NCBI GenBank assembly: GCA_032164245.1
Contig: JAVMKO010000003.1
Coordinates: 84,612,390-84,676,389, forward strand
Reading direction: 5' to 3'
Length of the DNA: 64,000 bases
Source: Sternotherus odoratus
Taxonomy: Eukaryota; Chordata; Testudines; Kinosternidae
Each line of letters starts with the position of its first letter. Position 1 is the stretch's first letter. Under the pieces are notes generated by a model. The model did no database searches. It had not been told where the DNA came from and saw only the letters and a list, made by a program, of their open reading frames with translations. The position numbers and the translations under genes are program-made. Of this stretch, positions 11,931 through 23,770 are shown one piece after another.

Positions 11931-13020
11931 GTGACTGTTGCCTTGCCCCTGTTATGCCCCCAAAATCTGCCTTTGTGTAATACAGGCCAGATTAATTTTG
12001 ACAAAGGTTCCAGAGGTCATTATTATTTCAAGACTCAGCCTTGCTCTCATTTCTCCAGTATTGTGTACATTGTTCACTGTTTAAATACTTCCTCCTTTCT
12101 AAAAATGCACATACATTATTATATTACTACTTTCATAGCTTAGTGCTCAGGCTTTCTAAATTTTCCCAGTTGTTGAATGGGAGAAGGAAATGTCTTTGAG
12201 CTGTACTGCTGATCCCAAACCAACACCCTCATGACTCATGCTCTCTTATTGTGACAGGAGAGATTGTGTTGCTCAGTTACCAAAATAAAAGGATCTGTAC
12301 ATATATAGAGTGGTGCAGCAAAGTTCCCAAACAGAAACTAGAGTTAGCCACTACTGTACTGTAAGGGGGGAGAGTTAGCTTGATATTGCAGTAATGTTAA
12401 TAGTTAATATCTCATCCCTTAGTTCAGTGACCTCTCTATATTCAACTGAGAGAAGGAAAGGGAGTTTGACTGATGCAAAGTCTATTGCAGTGGACTTTAA
12501 TTTAACACTTTAATGTACAGATCTTCAGACCTTTAAACTTAGCCTGCAAAACATATAAAAAGTCACCCAGGTAAGAAAGCATAGTTTATCTGCTATGACT
12601 CTATGTACAATTCCTCCCTGGCAATGCACCTGCTCTTTTGAACCAGCTGCAAAATTAATGGCAAGCTTCCCGCATAGTGATAAAGTATCCCTTTTGCTCT
12701 TTGTTGTTTTCAATATCTCTGGTGTCACTGTTTCTGTAAAACAATAGAGGATTCTTTACAGGAAAGGCTGACTTTACATGTTCCAGCCACCTGGATGTCT
12801 GATGAGGTGAGCAGATTGGATTTTTGAGGCACAAGGGAGTAGAAAAGACTAATGAATTCTTTTCCAGGAGAGGCTGGTGGTGTCTTTGGTAAATACCCGT
12901 AATACCAAGTAATGCTACTTGGGTGTTGTCTTTGGAAAGAGGGTGTGGTGGTATCATGAAGAACAACAGTCTCAGTGATTGTTTGGCAGCATTAGACACC
13001 AATTATAACTAACTACTGAT
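11931..13020. other. Unassigned flanking DNA
   Basis: AT-rich, no gene or clear repeat recognised. Confidence 0.35.
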
Positions 13021-13024
13021 TACA

Positions 13025-13202
13025 ATTTAACAACTCTACATCTTCAAAGTGCTTTACAGACATTAAGCCTGGCAACAACCCTGTGAGCTAGGCAAGCCTT
13101 TATTATTGAATCTGTCCCCATTTTATGGGGAAACAGATGCACATAGAAGATAAGTGGCTTGCTCACGGCCACACAATGAATCATTGGCAGGATCAGGATT
13201 CT
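13025..13202 (+). repeat. MIR SINE interrupted by a MITE
   Basis: Ordered MIR motifs AAAGTGCTTTACAGACATTA, CAACCCTGTGAGCTAGGCAA, CCCATTTTATGGGGAAAC and GGCTTGCTCACGGCCACACA. The 3' end is broken by the element starting at 13203. Confidence 0.75.
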
Positions 13203-13497
13203 GGGCTTGTCTTCACTGCCACAGGTAGCCATCGATCTTTTGGCAATCAATTTATCGCATCTCATCAAGACGTGATAAATCGATTGCCAGCGGCACCCCC
13301 ATCAACTCCAGAACTCCAGCTCACCAAGAGGTGCAAGCTGGAGTCGATGGGGGAGCAGCTGCCGACTGCCGCCGCTGTGAGGACGGCAGGTAAGTCGGCT
13401 GAAGATACGCCAACTTCAGCTACGTGATTCCCGTAGCTGAAGTTGCGTATCTTCAGTCGATCCCTCCCCCCCCCCCCCCGCCAGTGAAGACCAGCCC
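13203..13497. mobile_element. Foldback MITE, family F, copy 2
   Basis: Ends GGGCTTGTCTTCACTG and, inverted, CAGTGAAGACCAGCCC. It contains the same three hairpins as copy 1, including CGATAAATCG-type arms and the GTAGCTGAAGTTGCGTATCT pair. Inserted into the MIR copy immediately left of it. Confidence 0.7.
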
Positions 13498-14469
13498 TAT
13501 AACTCAAGAGTTCCTAGTTCCCAGTTCTGTGCTCAGTCAGTGATTGCTCCTGCTTTCCTGTCTACCTTTTGCACTCAAGTACACATTTCTGGGCACAAAT
13601 TTGACTCTTATTCATTAAAATCATGACTCGAGCTCACTCTCCTTTACACCACCTCCACTAACCACATTGTACAAAAGCTGACTTTCCAAAAGTCGACTCT
13701 AATGTCTGCAGCTCACCTCCATCAAAATCTGTCTACATTAAGAAAGCTCATTAGCTTCTTGCTTATATACGTCCATCCCAACAAACAATGAAAGGTGCCA
13801 CACAATCTTAGCACTGCAATAAACTAAGCTGCTGTAAGAATCATTTGGAGTTATATCGCGGGAGAACGTCTGTCTTTCCCGAGAGTTTCTGTTTTATATC
13901 TGTTTGTTGGGTTTTATGATGTTTTCTCTCTGTAATGTTTGCACCTTTAGAATAAATGTGCTTGCTTAGAAAGAGCTGGGTGGCAGCTTGTAACTGCTGG
14001 CAATGCACAATTGAGAGACCTCAGAAAGAAAGCAAAGCATAGTGCTGGCCTTTAGGCAGTCTGACTTACTAGGGATATCTAAGCATGAGCAGCTTCCACC
14101 CACCCTGGTCAGAAGGGAGTGGGACAGGAATCCCTCCCAAAGACAGGTGACAGCGGGGGAACCCGAGACCTGACTGGGAATTCCTGGAGCGGGTCCTGGA
14201 AGGAGAGAATCATGTGCAGTTACCCTTGAAACTGTGACACTTGCCAACATAGTAAACTATAGCAATTCTGACTCTGCATGCGCCTCACTGTTGTCCATTC
14301 CAGCTGGTGCCAAGGCATGGATCCAGCTCAGGATGATGACCCATGTCTGCTTTCGGCACTGTTAATGCATTAAGATGCAGGTGAGGGGCATTTTGATAGC
14401 AGCAGGTCATGGTGAAGAGACCATGCATGCCGACATGGCTAAGTGGAGACAGCTGATGATCTTTGCAAT

Positions 14470-14706
14470 AGATGTGAATTCCCTGCTATGTGGACTAGCA
14501 GTTCTAATGCAGAGCTATAAGCACAGAGGTGTGGGACTGCATCACCATGCAGACCTGGGAGGACCAGCAGTGGCTCCAGAACTTCTGCCTGAGGAAGCCA
14601 ACCACCATACACCGCTTGCCCCAACCTTCCAGTGCCGAGACATGTACATAATGGAGGCCAAGCCAGTCCAGAAATGGGTTACTATTGCTTCCTCAGACTG
14701 CTTCTG
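14470..14706 (+). pseudogene. PIF/Harbinger transposase fragment
   Basis: One frame gives TEVWDCITMQTWEDQQWLQNFCLRK. A second frame then gives FQCRDMYIMEAKPVQKWVTIA. Together they resemble consecutive N-terminal segments of Harbinger (HARBI-type) transposases that I know from turtle genomes. A frameshift lies between about 14606 and 14620 and the DDE catalytic part is absent, so this is dead. Family call is from memory of the motif; moderate certainty. Confidence 0.5.
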
Positions 14707-14749
14707 AGGTGGGTAGCTAATTAGTTCGGTATTGGCAAGTGTCAGAGAG

Positions 14750-15870
14750 TGGCTGGCCCTTTAAAGGCCCTGTCTGCCCTAGCTCCAAACAGCTACCGGA
14801 AGCGGCCACCAGGTCCTAGTGGCCCTAGTGGCCCTTATCCTCATGGGAAGACAGGGATACTCCACACACTGCCCCACTCATGGTGCTGGCCCTTGGCTCT
14901 CATTGGCCAGGAACTGCAACCAATGGGAGGTGCGGGGGTGGCATGCAAGGGCAGCAATGGAGTCTCCCTGGTCACCCATGCACCTAGGGGCTGCAGGAAT
15001 CTGGCACCTGCTTCCTGAGAGCTGCAGTAAGCTCTGCCGTGATCCCGCACCCTGACCCCCACCCTGCACCCAGCTCCCTTCCCTAACCTGGAATGCCCTC
15101 CCACACCCAAACTCCCTCCCGGAGCCTGCACCCTACACTCACCCCAACACCCTAAAACCCAGCCCCAGTCCTGAGCCCCTCTTGCACCTCATACCCCACT
15201 TCTCCAGCCCATCCCAGAGCCCATACCCCCAGTGGAACCCTCACCATCCCCCAACACCACAACCCCCCGCCCCAGCCCTAAGCCCCCTCCTTCGCCCCAA
15301 ACCCTCATCCTCAGCCCCACTCCAGAGCCCACACTCCCTCCCACACTCCGAACCCCTAGGCTCCAGCCCAGAGCCCCCTCCTCCACCCCAAACCCTTCAG
15401 ACCATCATCCCCAGCCCCCAGAGCCTGAACCCCCAGCTGGAGTCCTCACCCCCTCCCCAATCCCAACCCTCTGTCCCAGCTCAGAGCCCTCTCATACACT
15501 CTGAACCCCTCCTTTCTGGCCCCAGCTGGAGCCTGCATCCCCAGCCCAGACCCCATCCCCCATCTGCACCCCAGCCCTCTGTCCCAGCCCAGAGCCCTCT
15601 TCATATCCCAAACCCCTCATCCCTGGTCCCACCTCAGAGCCACACCCCCAGCCAGAGCCCTCACACCCCTCCTGACCCCAGTTCCCAGCTCCAGCCTGGT
15701 GAAAGTGAGTGAGGGTGGGGGAGAGCAAGTGAAAGAGGGAGGGAGGAATGGAGCAAATGGGGGAGGGGCCTCAGAGAAGGGTCAGGGCATAGGTGGATCC
15801 TATGGAAGAGGCGGGGCCAGGGTTTTTGGTTTTGTGCAGTTAAAAAGTTGGCAGCCCTACCACAAAGGGA
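14750..15870 (+). repeat. C-rich interspersed repeat with degenerate minisatellite
   Basis: 14750-15020 is a GC-rich unique-looking head. 15030-15700 consists of irregular units around CCCCAGCCCCAGAGCCC / CCCAAACCCCTCATCCC. 15700-15860 is G-rich, ending TTGTGCAGTTAAAAAGTTGGCAGCCC. The proline-rich open frames inside are products of composition. Confidence 0.6.
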
Positions 15871-16693
15871 CTTAAGTGTTTCATGGCAGAACATCACGAC
15901 ACCTGCTGATGCTCACCGAAAGTTCACACCAGTGTGCACCAGGGAAATTTTAGTACGTGGCAGTGGGGTCCACACAGATAGTGCATGACACACTGGAGCA
16001 CTGTAGGTTTACATCCCACCTTGCCGCAGCGACTGTTCATCTAGACATGCCCTTACAGACAACAAATACTTACATCAGATCAGGTCTGTGTGTAAATGGG
16101 ATTCCGGACCAGGGAAAAAAAGAGTATTGACAATTAATACTTTGACCAGCTCCACTTTCACTGTTTAGACCTGAAGTTTTACATGGCTCATTTCCCAAGC
16201 ATGTTGGGTCCTGAGTAATTAAAAACACTCCAAGTTGTTGTTGACCTCAGTCATTAACAACGAAAGTGATATTTATCACCAGAAGCACGTAGAAAGAAGC
16301 TTCTACTCAAGAAGTTTAAAGAACTATACATCTTTGTTTAAAAAGAAACTTAGAGGTGATGATCTTATGACAAGTGTGCAGATGCCCCAGCTGGTGGATA
16401 GGAGTAAAGAAAGGGGTGTGGGAATATTGTGTGTGTGCTGGGGTGGGGCTGGCATGCATTTGGTGCAGGGAATTGTATTTGAAAGTAATTTACATATCAG
16501 ACAGGACTTTTCATCCATGCGATGTACCCAGTGACATGGCTGGAGGGAATATAAGCCTGGAATGCAACAAGAACGTTAAGAATAGCATGATGGACTACAT
16601 CTACTCAGATGCAGAGGCGTCCTGCTGCAAAGCTTGTGATGGAGTAGGTGAACTTGGAGTAGGTAGGACTGCTTGCATCCTACGAAGTGGTTA

Positions 16694-16803
16694 TTAGCCC
16701 ACGAAAGCTTATGCTTCAATACTTTAGTTAGTCTTTAAGGTGCCACAAGACTCTTTGTTACTTCTGCTATTCCAGACTAACACGGAATAGCTAACTCTCT
16801 GAT
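16694..16803 (+). repeat. Penelope-like 3'-tail copy
   Basis: Contains CACGAAAGCTTATGCTTC, TTAGTCTTTAAGGTGCCACA and CAGACTAACACGG, the same tail that lies 3' of the GIY-YIG element near 62.2 kb. Confidence 0.65.
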
Positions 16804-16809
16804 AGGTGA

Positions 16810-19800
16810 ACTTGGCCTTCATAAATTTGTGCTTCTTAATAAATTAATAACTCTTAATAACTCTTAAGTTACATACAATAGAATTCCTAATGTGTTCCAG
16901 AGTGGCTAACATATTATAACTGATGGAGAGATGAATTCCAGTCTTACCTAATTATTTCATCAGGTTCATACGGAGAGCAGCTTTTGTCTTAAAAGAACAC
17001 AGGTACTAGCAGATTTCTAGCACACTTTCTCTAGCAGGGTGCTTATTTTCCAGATATTCATAATAGGCAAACCATACCATAGACCAGTGATTCTCAACAC
17101 TTCTCATTCTTTGAGCCACAAATTTAAGGGAAAATGCTCCCATTATCTCAATCTTTTGCAGATTTCTAGCAGCCTGATAGTATGGTTACTGTCCCTTATG
17201 GTGGCCTTAACAAACAAAAATACCAGTTGTCTCAGAAGAAGGCGCCCCATAGAGCAACATTTTTAAATTAAAACCAAAAGCAAGGGGGAGAGCTATATTG
17301 AATCCAAAGTCATGATGTAAATTACTGATTTGGTTAACAAATCAAAGGAGGAAGAGTTGGGGTTGCTACTGGCAATACTCAGAAAAATGTGTGTTTATTT
17401 ATCCAGGATGTAAGGCATTTCACAGTTAATTCAATGAATGAAAGATCCAGTCTTGTAGTCCTTACCCAAGTAAATCACCACATTGATGTCAATGGTGAAA
17501 CCCAAAGTGACCATCTCTTACACCTGCCACTACCTACCAAAAGCCTAATGTTATGAGGTCAATTTGAATAACTATGGTGTTTGTTCTAATCTTAATGTTC
17601 ACAGTGTTCTCCAATCCTTCCTAACATAATATTTCACTGCAGTTACAGAATGCAGAACATTTAATCAAAATAACTGGGAGCCTGAATTATTGCAGCATTC
17701 ATGCACTGCTGCAGCAATGCATGACCAATAGGACCAAGACTCTTCTTACTTCCATCCCACCTCTACTTTCCCCTTTTGGACACTTTTCCATTTTCTCATG
17801 TACTTAATATATCCTCAGTGGGGTTAAAGAGATGTTTAGTTAGGCCACATAGCTGAGGAACTCCACCATGTTATTACACAACAATCCTTGTCATATTACA
17901 CCTTGTTATGGCCTTCATAAAATGGTCACGTTTGGCTTGCTTGAATCATTTGCAGTATGAGTTCGTAACTGACTATTTAAGAGAGTACAATTGTTACCTG
18001 AAAATACAGGGTGGAGACTACTGAATATAATTATAAAGTTCCAAACACTCTGGCTGCCTTACCATGGGAAAGCTTTGATTTCAGCTTTAGTTGGCTTCCC
18101 TGCTAAGTGTCTCATTGCCCCCAAGCAATCTCAGGAGGGTTGATCCTCAGTAAGTAATGTTAAAGCTTTGTAGTTTGTAAATCTTATCCAAGGAGGTGTG
18201 GAGGAACCCAGCCCTAGCCTGAGGCAAAGAAAGGAAAAAAGTTTCAGCTGAGGGGGGGGGGGGATGGGGAATGTGTCATATCTGGAGTTTCAAGTTAGGA
18301 TTTTTCTCTTGATTCAGCTTTTCAGGGCTGTTTGGTCATATTGTTATCTGGAATCTGTTGAAACTGTCAGTATGATAATTTGACTGTTTCAAAGTTTAAG
18401 AGGAACCATCTTATTTTAATTGTTACTTTTCCACAGAAGTGCCAGAGTTAAATAATTCATGTCAGAGTATATTTTTTATTTGGGTATGGACTATAGCTAT
18501 CTATGTAAAACTAGGATCTGCACCTCGCTATGTCAAAGATTGACATTCCTGTGTATACCTGATATAGCCATTGGTTATTTGAGGTGTGTCTAATTCATAA
18601 CTTTGCTTACGGAGGGTGGATTACAGTATTTACACCTAATATTTAATTGCATAATGTAAACAAAAATCAAAATGACAAAACGCTACTACAAGAATATGAA
18701 CACCTATGTTTGAAATCCTATTGCACAGGAGTTTATCCTGAGACTTGTGTTCTACTCTTCCATTCCTAGATTGACTTCCATTTTCAACGTTCTCGTGCAA
18801 ACCAAATGATCCACCCACAGATATAAAAACTAAAGGATCCACAGGCCGAAAGTGAACTTTAAGTCAAACTCTTAGGGCAAGTATGTAAGTCAGCAGCACT
18901 ATAATAATACTGCTTAGAATGTGTATAGTGCTCACTATGGTCACTATGCTTTACAAACATTCATTAATTGTTCACGACAGTGCAGTTGGCAGTTGGGGTA
19001 TGCTTGTGTTTGATTTGGCATGCATTTTAAAAGAATAATAAGCAATACCAGGAGAATAAGTATGGAGGAGTTCATGTACAAGGCCAGTCATATCTAACAT
19101 AGCTTAGCCTTCTGTGATCTCGGCTATGATAACATTTAAAAACTGCCCTCCTCTGCAAATATGTTCCTTTGTTGTTTGTAAGTAATTCATGCCACAAATA
19201 CTAAAGCTTCTCTTTTTACATTGCTACAGTCTGTTAGCAGCACAGAACTATTCTGTGCTTAACAGAAATGTCAGGGATGTCGAATTTAACATACTGGATC
19301 AAACCATTAGTCTAGCGAGCCCAGTAGTACACTACCTCCAGCAATGCCTAATACATTAGAACATTATTTTCCCTTTCCAATTGTGCACTTACATGGTCTG
19401 TGTAATGTTACATGGGAAAAGAAACCCTTCTTGACACCTGAAGCACTCCCTGAAGCATATTTAAATTAAATATTTTCTTTGTGACACATTTCCTAAGTCT
19501 GCTACCTGTGCCCAAGGCTGAGATCCCAGAGCAAGGGCTCAGTTTGGTCAGTCACACAAATCAGCTCCCTCTCTTGAGACCCCTGGTGCTCTTCTGAACC
19601 TTTACCGGAAACCACCCTTAATGGCATTCCAGTTCAGGAATGGTGTAAGAGGCTTAGATGGCAAAGCTAAAACATTTCAGCTCAGATCAGCCATTGCCCC
19701 CTCAAGCAAACTATTTCATAATCAAATAATTGATCTAACTTTATTCCGTGTCAGCCGTAGTCATGACTATAGGCTTTTGTGAAGGGGAGAAACTTGTTTG

Positions 19801-19850
19801 TTCTCTCAAATTCCTTCCATTTTTCTGCATACACCACCTCATTTGGGGCA
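16810..19850. other. Unassigned flanking DNA
   Basis: AT-rich. 17090-17180 (ACCAGTGATTCTCAACACTTCTCATTC) may be a hAT end fragment. An 11-G run lies near 18253. No coding sequence recognised. Confidence 0.35.
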
Positions 19851-20133
19851 GGGCAGTAGAGTTCAAACCGATGACCAGAGAAGTGAGAACAGGCATTGTG
19901 GGACACCTCCCGGAGGCCAATCACAGCGCTGTAATCGCCATGGTGTCTACACTGGCACCACAGCGCTGTAGCCCCGGCACAGAAAGCTGTACACAGTCGT
20001 CGAGGTGTGTTTTTTTAGAGCGCTCCAACTGCAGTTTCTGCTCACTAAGTAGCTTGGCAGTGTGTACAGCTCAGGAGTTACAGCACTCAAAGCTGCTTTA
20101 CTGCGCAGAAACTTGCCAGTGTAGATAGGGCCT
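19851..20133 (-). mobile_element. 5' end of a Harbinger-type transposon
   Basis: Reading on the minus strand it starts GGCCCTATCTACACTGGC next to a TAA flank and runs through GCGCTGTAACTCC-type motifs to TTCAAACTCTACTGCC. The inner part (19852-20000) is shared with 45424-45590, where it leads into a Myb/SANT coding fragment; here the coding part is lost. Confidence 0.55.
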
Positions 20134-20140
20134 TAATAAC

Positions 20141-20405
20141 TCCATCGCCATGAGTTGCACAGCAGCAATGTTGATGGAGTTACGTCGACCTAGTGTCGGT
20201 GTAGAGTAGACACTGTGTTGTTTACATTGACTGTTGCTGGCTTTCAGAAACCATCCCACGGTGGTTCAATCGGAGCAAGTGCTCCTGAGGAGGGTGTGCA
20301 GCACTGACACAAAGCAAAGAGCAAAGTATAGACTCACACAAGCGATATAATTACTGAGGCAGCTGCACGCTGACGTAACTTAGGTTTACTCAGTTTTGTA
20401 GTGTA
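20141..20405. repeat. Probable MITE remnant
   Basis: GACGTAACTTAGGTTTACTC and TTTGTAGTGTAG near the right end, and GTTACGTCGACCTAGTG near the left, resemble inverted ends of Harbinger-like MITEs; ends are not precise. Confidence 0.35.
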
Positions 20406-20899
20406 GTTTGCTCCTGACTCCTAGTCATCTTTGTTGGTTTTTTCATTTTGTTTGGTTCTTTCTAAGCACCCCAGCCTGGGAAAATCCTCCCCAGGCCTTT
20501 CTCTTCTTCTAGTTCACTTCATGTCACTAAGCTTTTCACTACTTGTACTTCAAGTCTTTGTTGTGAAATGCTCAGGTTAAGTACAGACCCAGAGAGCAGG
20601 TAAGAAGAAAACACTATGAGAGTCAATAGGTGTGAGCGTCTGAATTTATTTATTTATTTATCTGGTTACTTTCCTTGTCATGGTTGGGTGTGGCAAAAAC
20701 TCCAGTGCAAGCATTAAAGAAGCAGCTTTCCAAATGGCAATAACAATTTTAAAGAACCGAAGTGGGAACACCTAGTACTGCTACACAGAAGGAGAACCTA
20801 ATGGGGAAACCAGAAAAACCTGTCAGATCAAACCTGGCTTACATCATCTGGGGCCAGTCTTGCTCCCACTGACATCAATGGGAGTCTAAGGATCCAACA

Positions 20900-21320
20900 T
20901 ATAGTTTTGATACCATTGTTGAGTCTGAACTATTGATGAGTTTAAACTGCACCCAGACTTGATGTCTCTGTCTGAACTTTTAATCAAAGCTCTGACCTGC
21001 GAACTACTCATGACACACACACACCCTCCCCTTAAGTAGCCATCTCCCCTCTGTCTTTTGGAATTTACATTTTAACCTGTTTTATCCTGTAGAATCTTGA
21101 TTGATTAAGCATGACCATTATGATCTGTTAATCACTTTGTTTACTTCTGTGTATAAATATTGATGCTCACCCCTAATAAACTTGCCACACTCACTGAGAA
21201 GCTTTGAGCTAGGGATAGTGTGAGGCCCATTGATCAATGAATTGATGTCTGTGTAAGTGGTCTCTGACAGTTTGTGAGCCCTATACCAACTCCGCACGAA
21301 TCTCGGGTGCTGGAGAGGTG
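20900..21320 (+). mobile_element. Possible solo-LTR-like fragment
   Basis: Contains TGTATAAATATTGATGC (TATA-like), then CCTAATAAACTTGCC (polyadenylation signal) and a downstream stretch ending CTCGGGTGCTGGAG, a U3-R-U5-like order. No internal retroviral genes and no second LTR are visible. Confidence 0.3.
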
Positions 21321-21986
21321 AGTAGGGACTTGCTATTTTACCTAACACCATCTTGGTCTTGGCCACTTCAGAGTTAAAGACCTGTGGAAAAACTTTGAAG
21401 AATATTCCATTTTTGTAAAGGTTTTGCATGGAAGTGAGGCCAAATTTACTGTCCATTATATGGTGCAACCTCCATTGTAATAAAATGGAATTGTACCTTG
21501 TAATGTACACAGAGTTTAGCCCACAATCAGTAATTAAGAGTTTGTCTGTTCCTATTGCTTATGCTGTACCTGGCATTTATAATCCTATCTGTGGGGTCAC
21601 TATTTTTGCCCCCATCACTTGAGATGTGAGGTGACTAATTCACCTGAAAAGGTATTTTAAATGATCCATGGTATATTCCAGAGATATAATGCCTTTATCA
21701 AGCATCCTAAGATGACTGTGTGCTACTAGCATTGTTCTGAAACTACAAACGTGCTCTTGGAAACAAAACTGTTTTACAAAGAAACTGGTGGTGTAGGTGA
21801 ACAGTTGTTTAGGTGAATGATTGTGCAGTGGCTGTAAAAAGAAAGAAATGACGAATATAAGGTATAACTACTGACCTCACTACATTCCTGGATAAATATG
21901 AAATTAGTTTGACTTGGTTTTCCCTTACATTCATTACACACACAACACTTACACACATGCAACATTTCTATAGTCTACTTAAGTTT

Positions 21987-22172
21987 TTATTAGAACATAA
22001 GAACGGCCACACTGGATCAGAACAAAGTCCATCTAGTAGTTCACCAGTCTGTCTTCCAACAGTGGCCAGTGCCAGGTGCTTCAGGGAATAAACAGAACAG
22101 GTAATCTAGTCATCAAGTTATCCATCCCTTGTCACCCATTCCCAGCTTCTGGCAAAAAGAGTCTAGAGACAC
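21987..22172 (-). repeat. 3' end of a CR1/L3-superfamily LINE
   Basis: Plus strand shows AACATAAGAACGGCCACACT, CAACAGTGGCCAGTGCCAGG and GTCACCCATTCCCAGCTTC. The same family is found reversed at 45592. Confidence 0.6.
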
Positions 22173-22749
22173 CTTGTGTTAAGGAAGAAAGAGAGAGAGT
22201 TTAATGTTTTGGAGGCTTTAAAATATGATGGGTGGGGGAGGGGGTTATAACGACCTTGATAGACAGGAGCACAAGGACTTCTATGCAACAAGCAAGGGAT
22301 ATAGACAGACATCTGGGCCCTGACCTCCAGGCACTTAAATTCAAAGGCAATGTTAAGCATGTGAGTAGTCCCAGAGCCTTGCAGCCAAGCATATGCAGAT
22401 TTTTATAGTGCAATAATAAACAAATATTTATTCATTCCTTTGTAAAATATCAGTTTAAATATGCAAATACAATTAAGAAGCGGCCCGTGCAAGGCTAGAA
22501 TAATGTAGGGGGTGGGGGTTATGTGTTCAGTTACTGTGCAGTAACTGGTGTAGATACCAGGAAAGCATTCATTGTTGTGGAATAACCTGGTAATTCTTCC
22601 AACAGTTTTGATGAATTGCCAGCCACATGACTCTCCCGGCATTAACTTGCTCACCACATTTTTACAGAACTTTGCTCTTTGTGTCGTGTCCAATGCCCAT
22701 TGAAATCAATGGGGGTCTTTCTATTGACTTGGATGATCTTTGGCTCAGA

Positions 22750-23770
22750 CTCTCTGGATGGGATTTACAAGGGGGATTTAGGCACCTATATCCAAAATTT
22801 AGATGATCAAAACCTCCACTAAGCTGCTGCCTGACCCTGTAGGCACCTAAGTTTCCACTGAAAAAGTCCCCGGGGGCCTACATTTCTTCTGGTGGGCAAG
22901 CACGCAGCTGTGCCAGGACTGACACTACTGATCAGTCAGGCCCTAAACTTATACCTAAGCTCCAGCGGGATTCACAAAGTGGGTGTTCCCCTGTCTATCT
23001 CACCTGTGACACCTGATCCAGTAGGTGTCCTGACTCATCGTCTGGATTGGATCCCACACAAAATATAGCCAGAGGAGGTGGGGCATTTTTCCTCCCTGCA
23101 TGCCCAGTAGTTAGCACACTGAGCCAGGATGCGGGAAACCTGTGTTCAAATCCCCATTCTACTTGAGAGAAGCAGGGACTTGAACTCAGGTCTTCCATCT
23201 AGGCTACAGGTATTCTCATTCTCCTGTTGGAACTGTTCTACTTTGTATAAGTCTCCCACAGCCTGGGTGAGTGCTTTAACCACTGGCCTTTGGGGCAAAT
23301 GGGAGGGTTCCCCCTCCTTCTTTTTTCATAGAAAAAGGGCTGTTCCCGCTTAGGCACCTAACTCCAGGAGTCAGGGAGGTAGCCGTGTTAGTCTGGAATA
23401 GCAGAGGTAACAAAGTCCTGTGGCACCTTAAAGACTAACTATAAGGTTTTGAAGCATGAGCTTTCGTGGGCTAATACCCACTTCGTCGGATGCCCAGGAG
23501 AGGATTCATGGCTGTGAATCACACGTACAGGCAGGTACCTCCCTCCAGCCCAGAATGAGGTGCCTAACTCCTACTGACTAACTTCGGTGGCTCCTAGTTC
23601 AGACTGGAGGATTCTGTGAATCCCTTTCTTAGGTGCCTAACTCTCCCCATACATTGTATAACAGCCTGGGCACTTAACTTGTTGAAGCCGTGGATTCCAC
23701 TACGCAGCAGGGCCCCTAAACGTAGCATTGCAACACCTAACATTTAAGTCCTCTTTGTGAAGCTAGCCCA
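22750..23770 (+). repeat. Family R1 interspersed repeat with nested insertion
   Basis: Left end GGATTTACAAGGGGGATTTAGGCACC and right end ACATTTAAGTCCTCTTTGTGAAGC are inverted versions of each other. It carries the GGGAAACCTGTGTTCAAATC motif common to R1 copies. A Penelope-like tail is inserted at 23371-23493. Confidence 0.6.
23371..23493 (-). mobile_element. Penelope-like 3'-tail copy with 7-bp target duplication
   Basis: Plus strand GTAGCCGTGTTAGTCTGGAA ... CCACTTCGTCGGATGC. CCAGGAG is present immediately left (23364-23370) and right (23494-23500), so the short tail moved as a unit into the surrounding R1 repeat. Confidence 0.75.

Noticed and set aside
15182..15712. Proline/serine-rich 176-codon frame
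   Set aside because: It lies in a C-rich degenerate tandem repeat; there is no domain and overlapping frames are equally open.
15030..15720. CpG island or promoter
   Set aside because: High C content but few CG pairs and clearly repetitive.
21118..21510. 130-codon minus-strand frame
   Set aside because: Overlaps an LTR-like stretch on the other strand and shows no domain.
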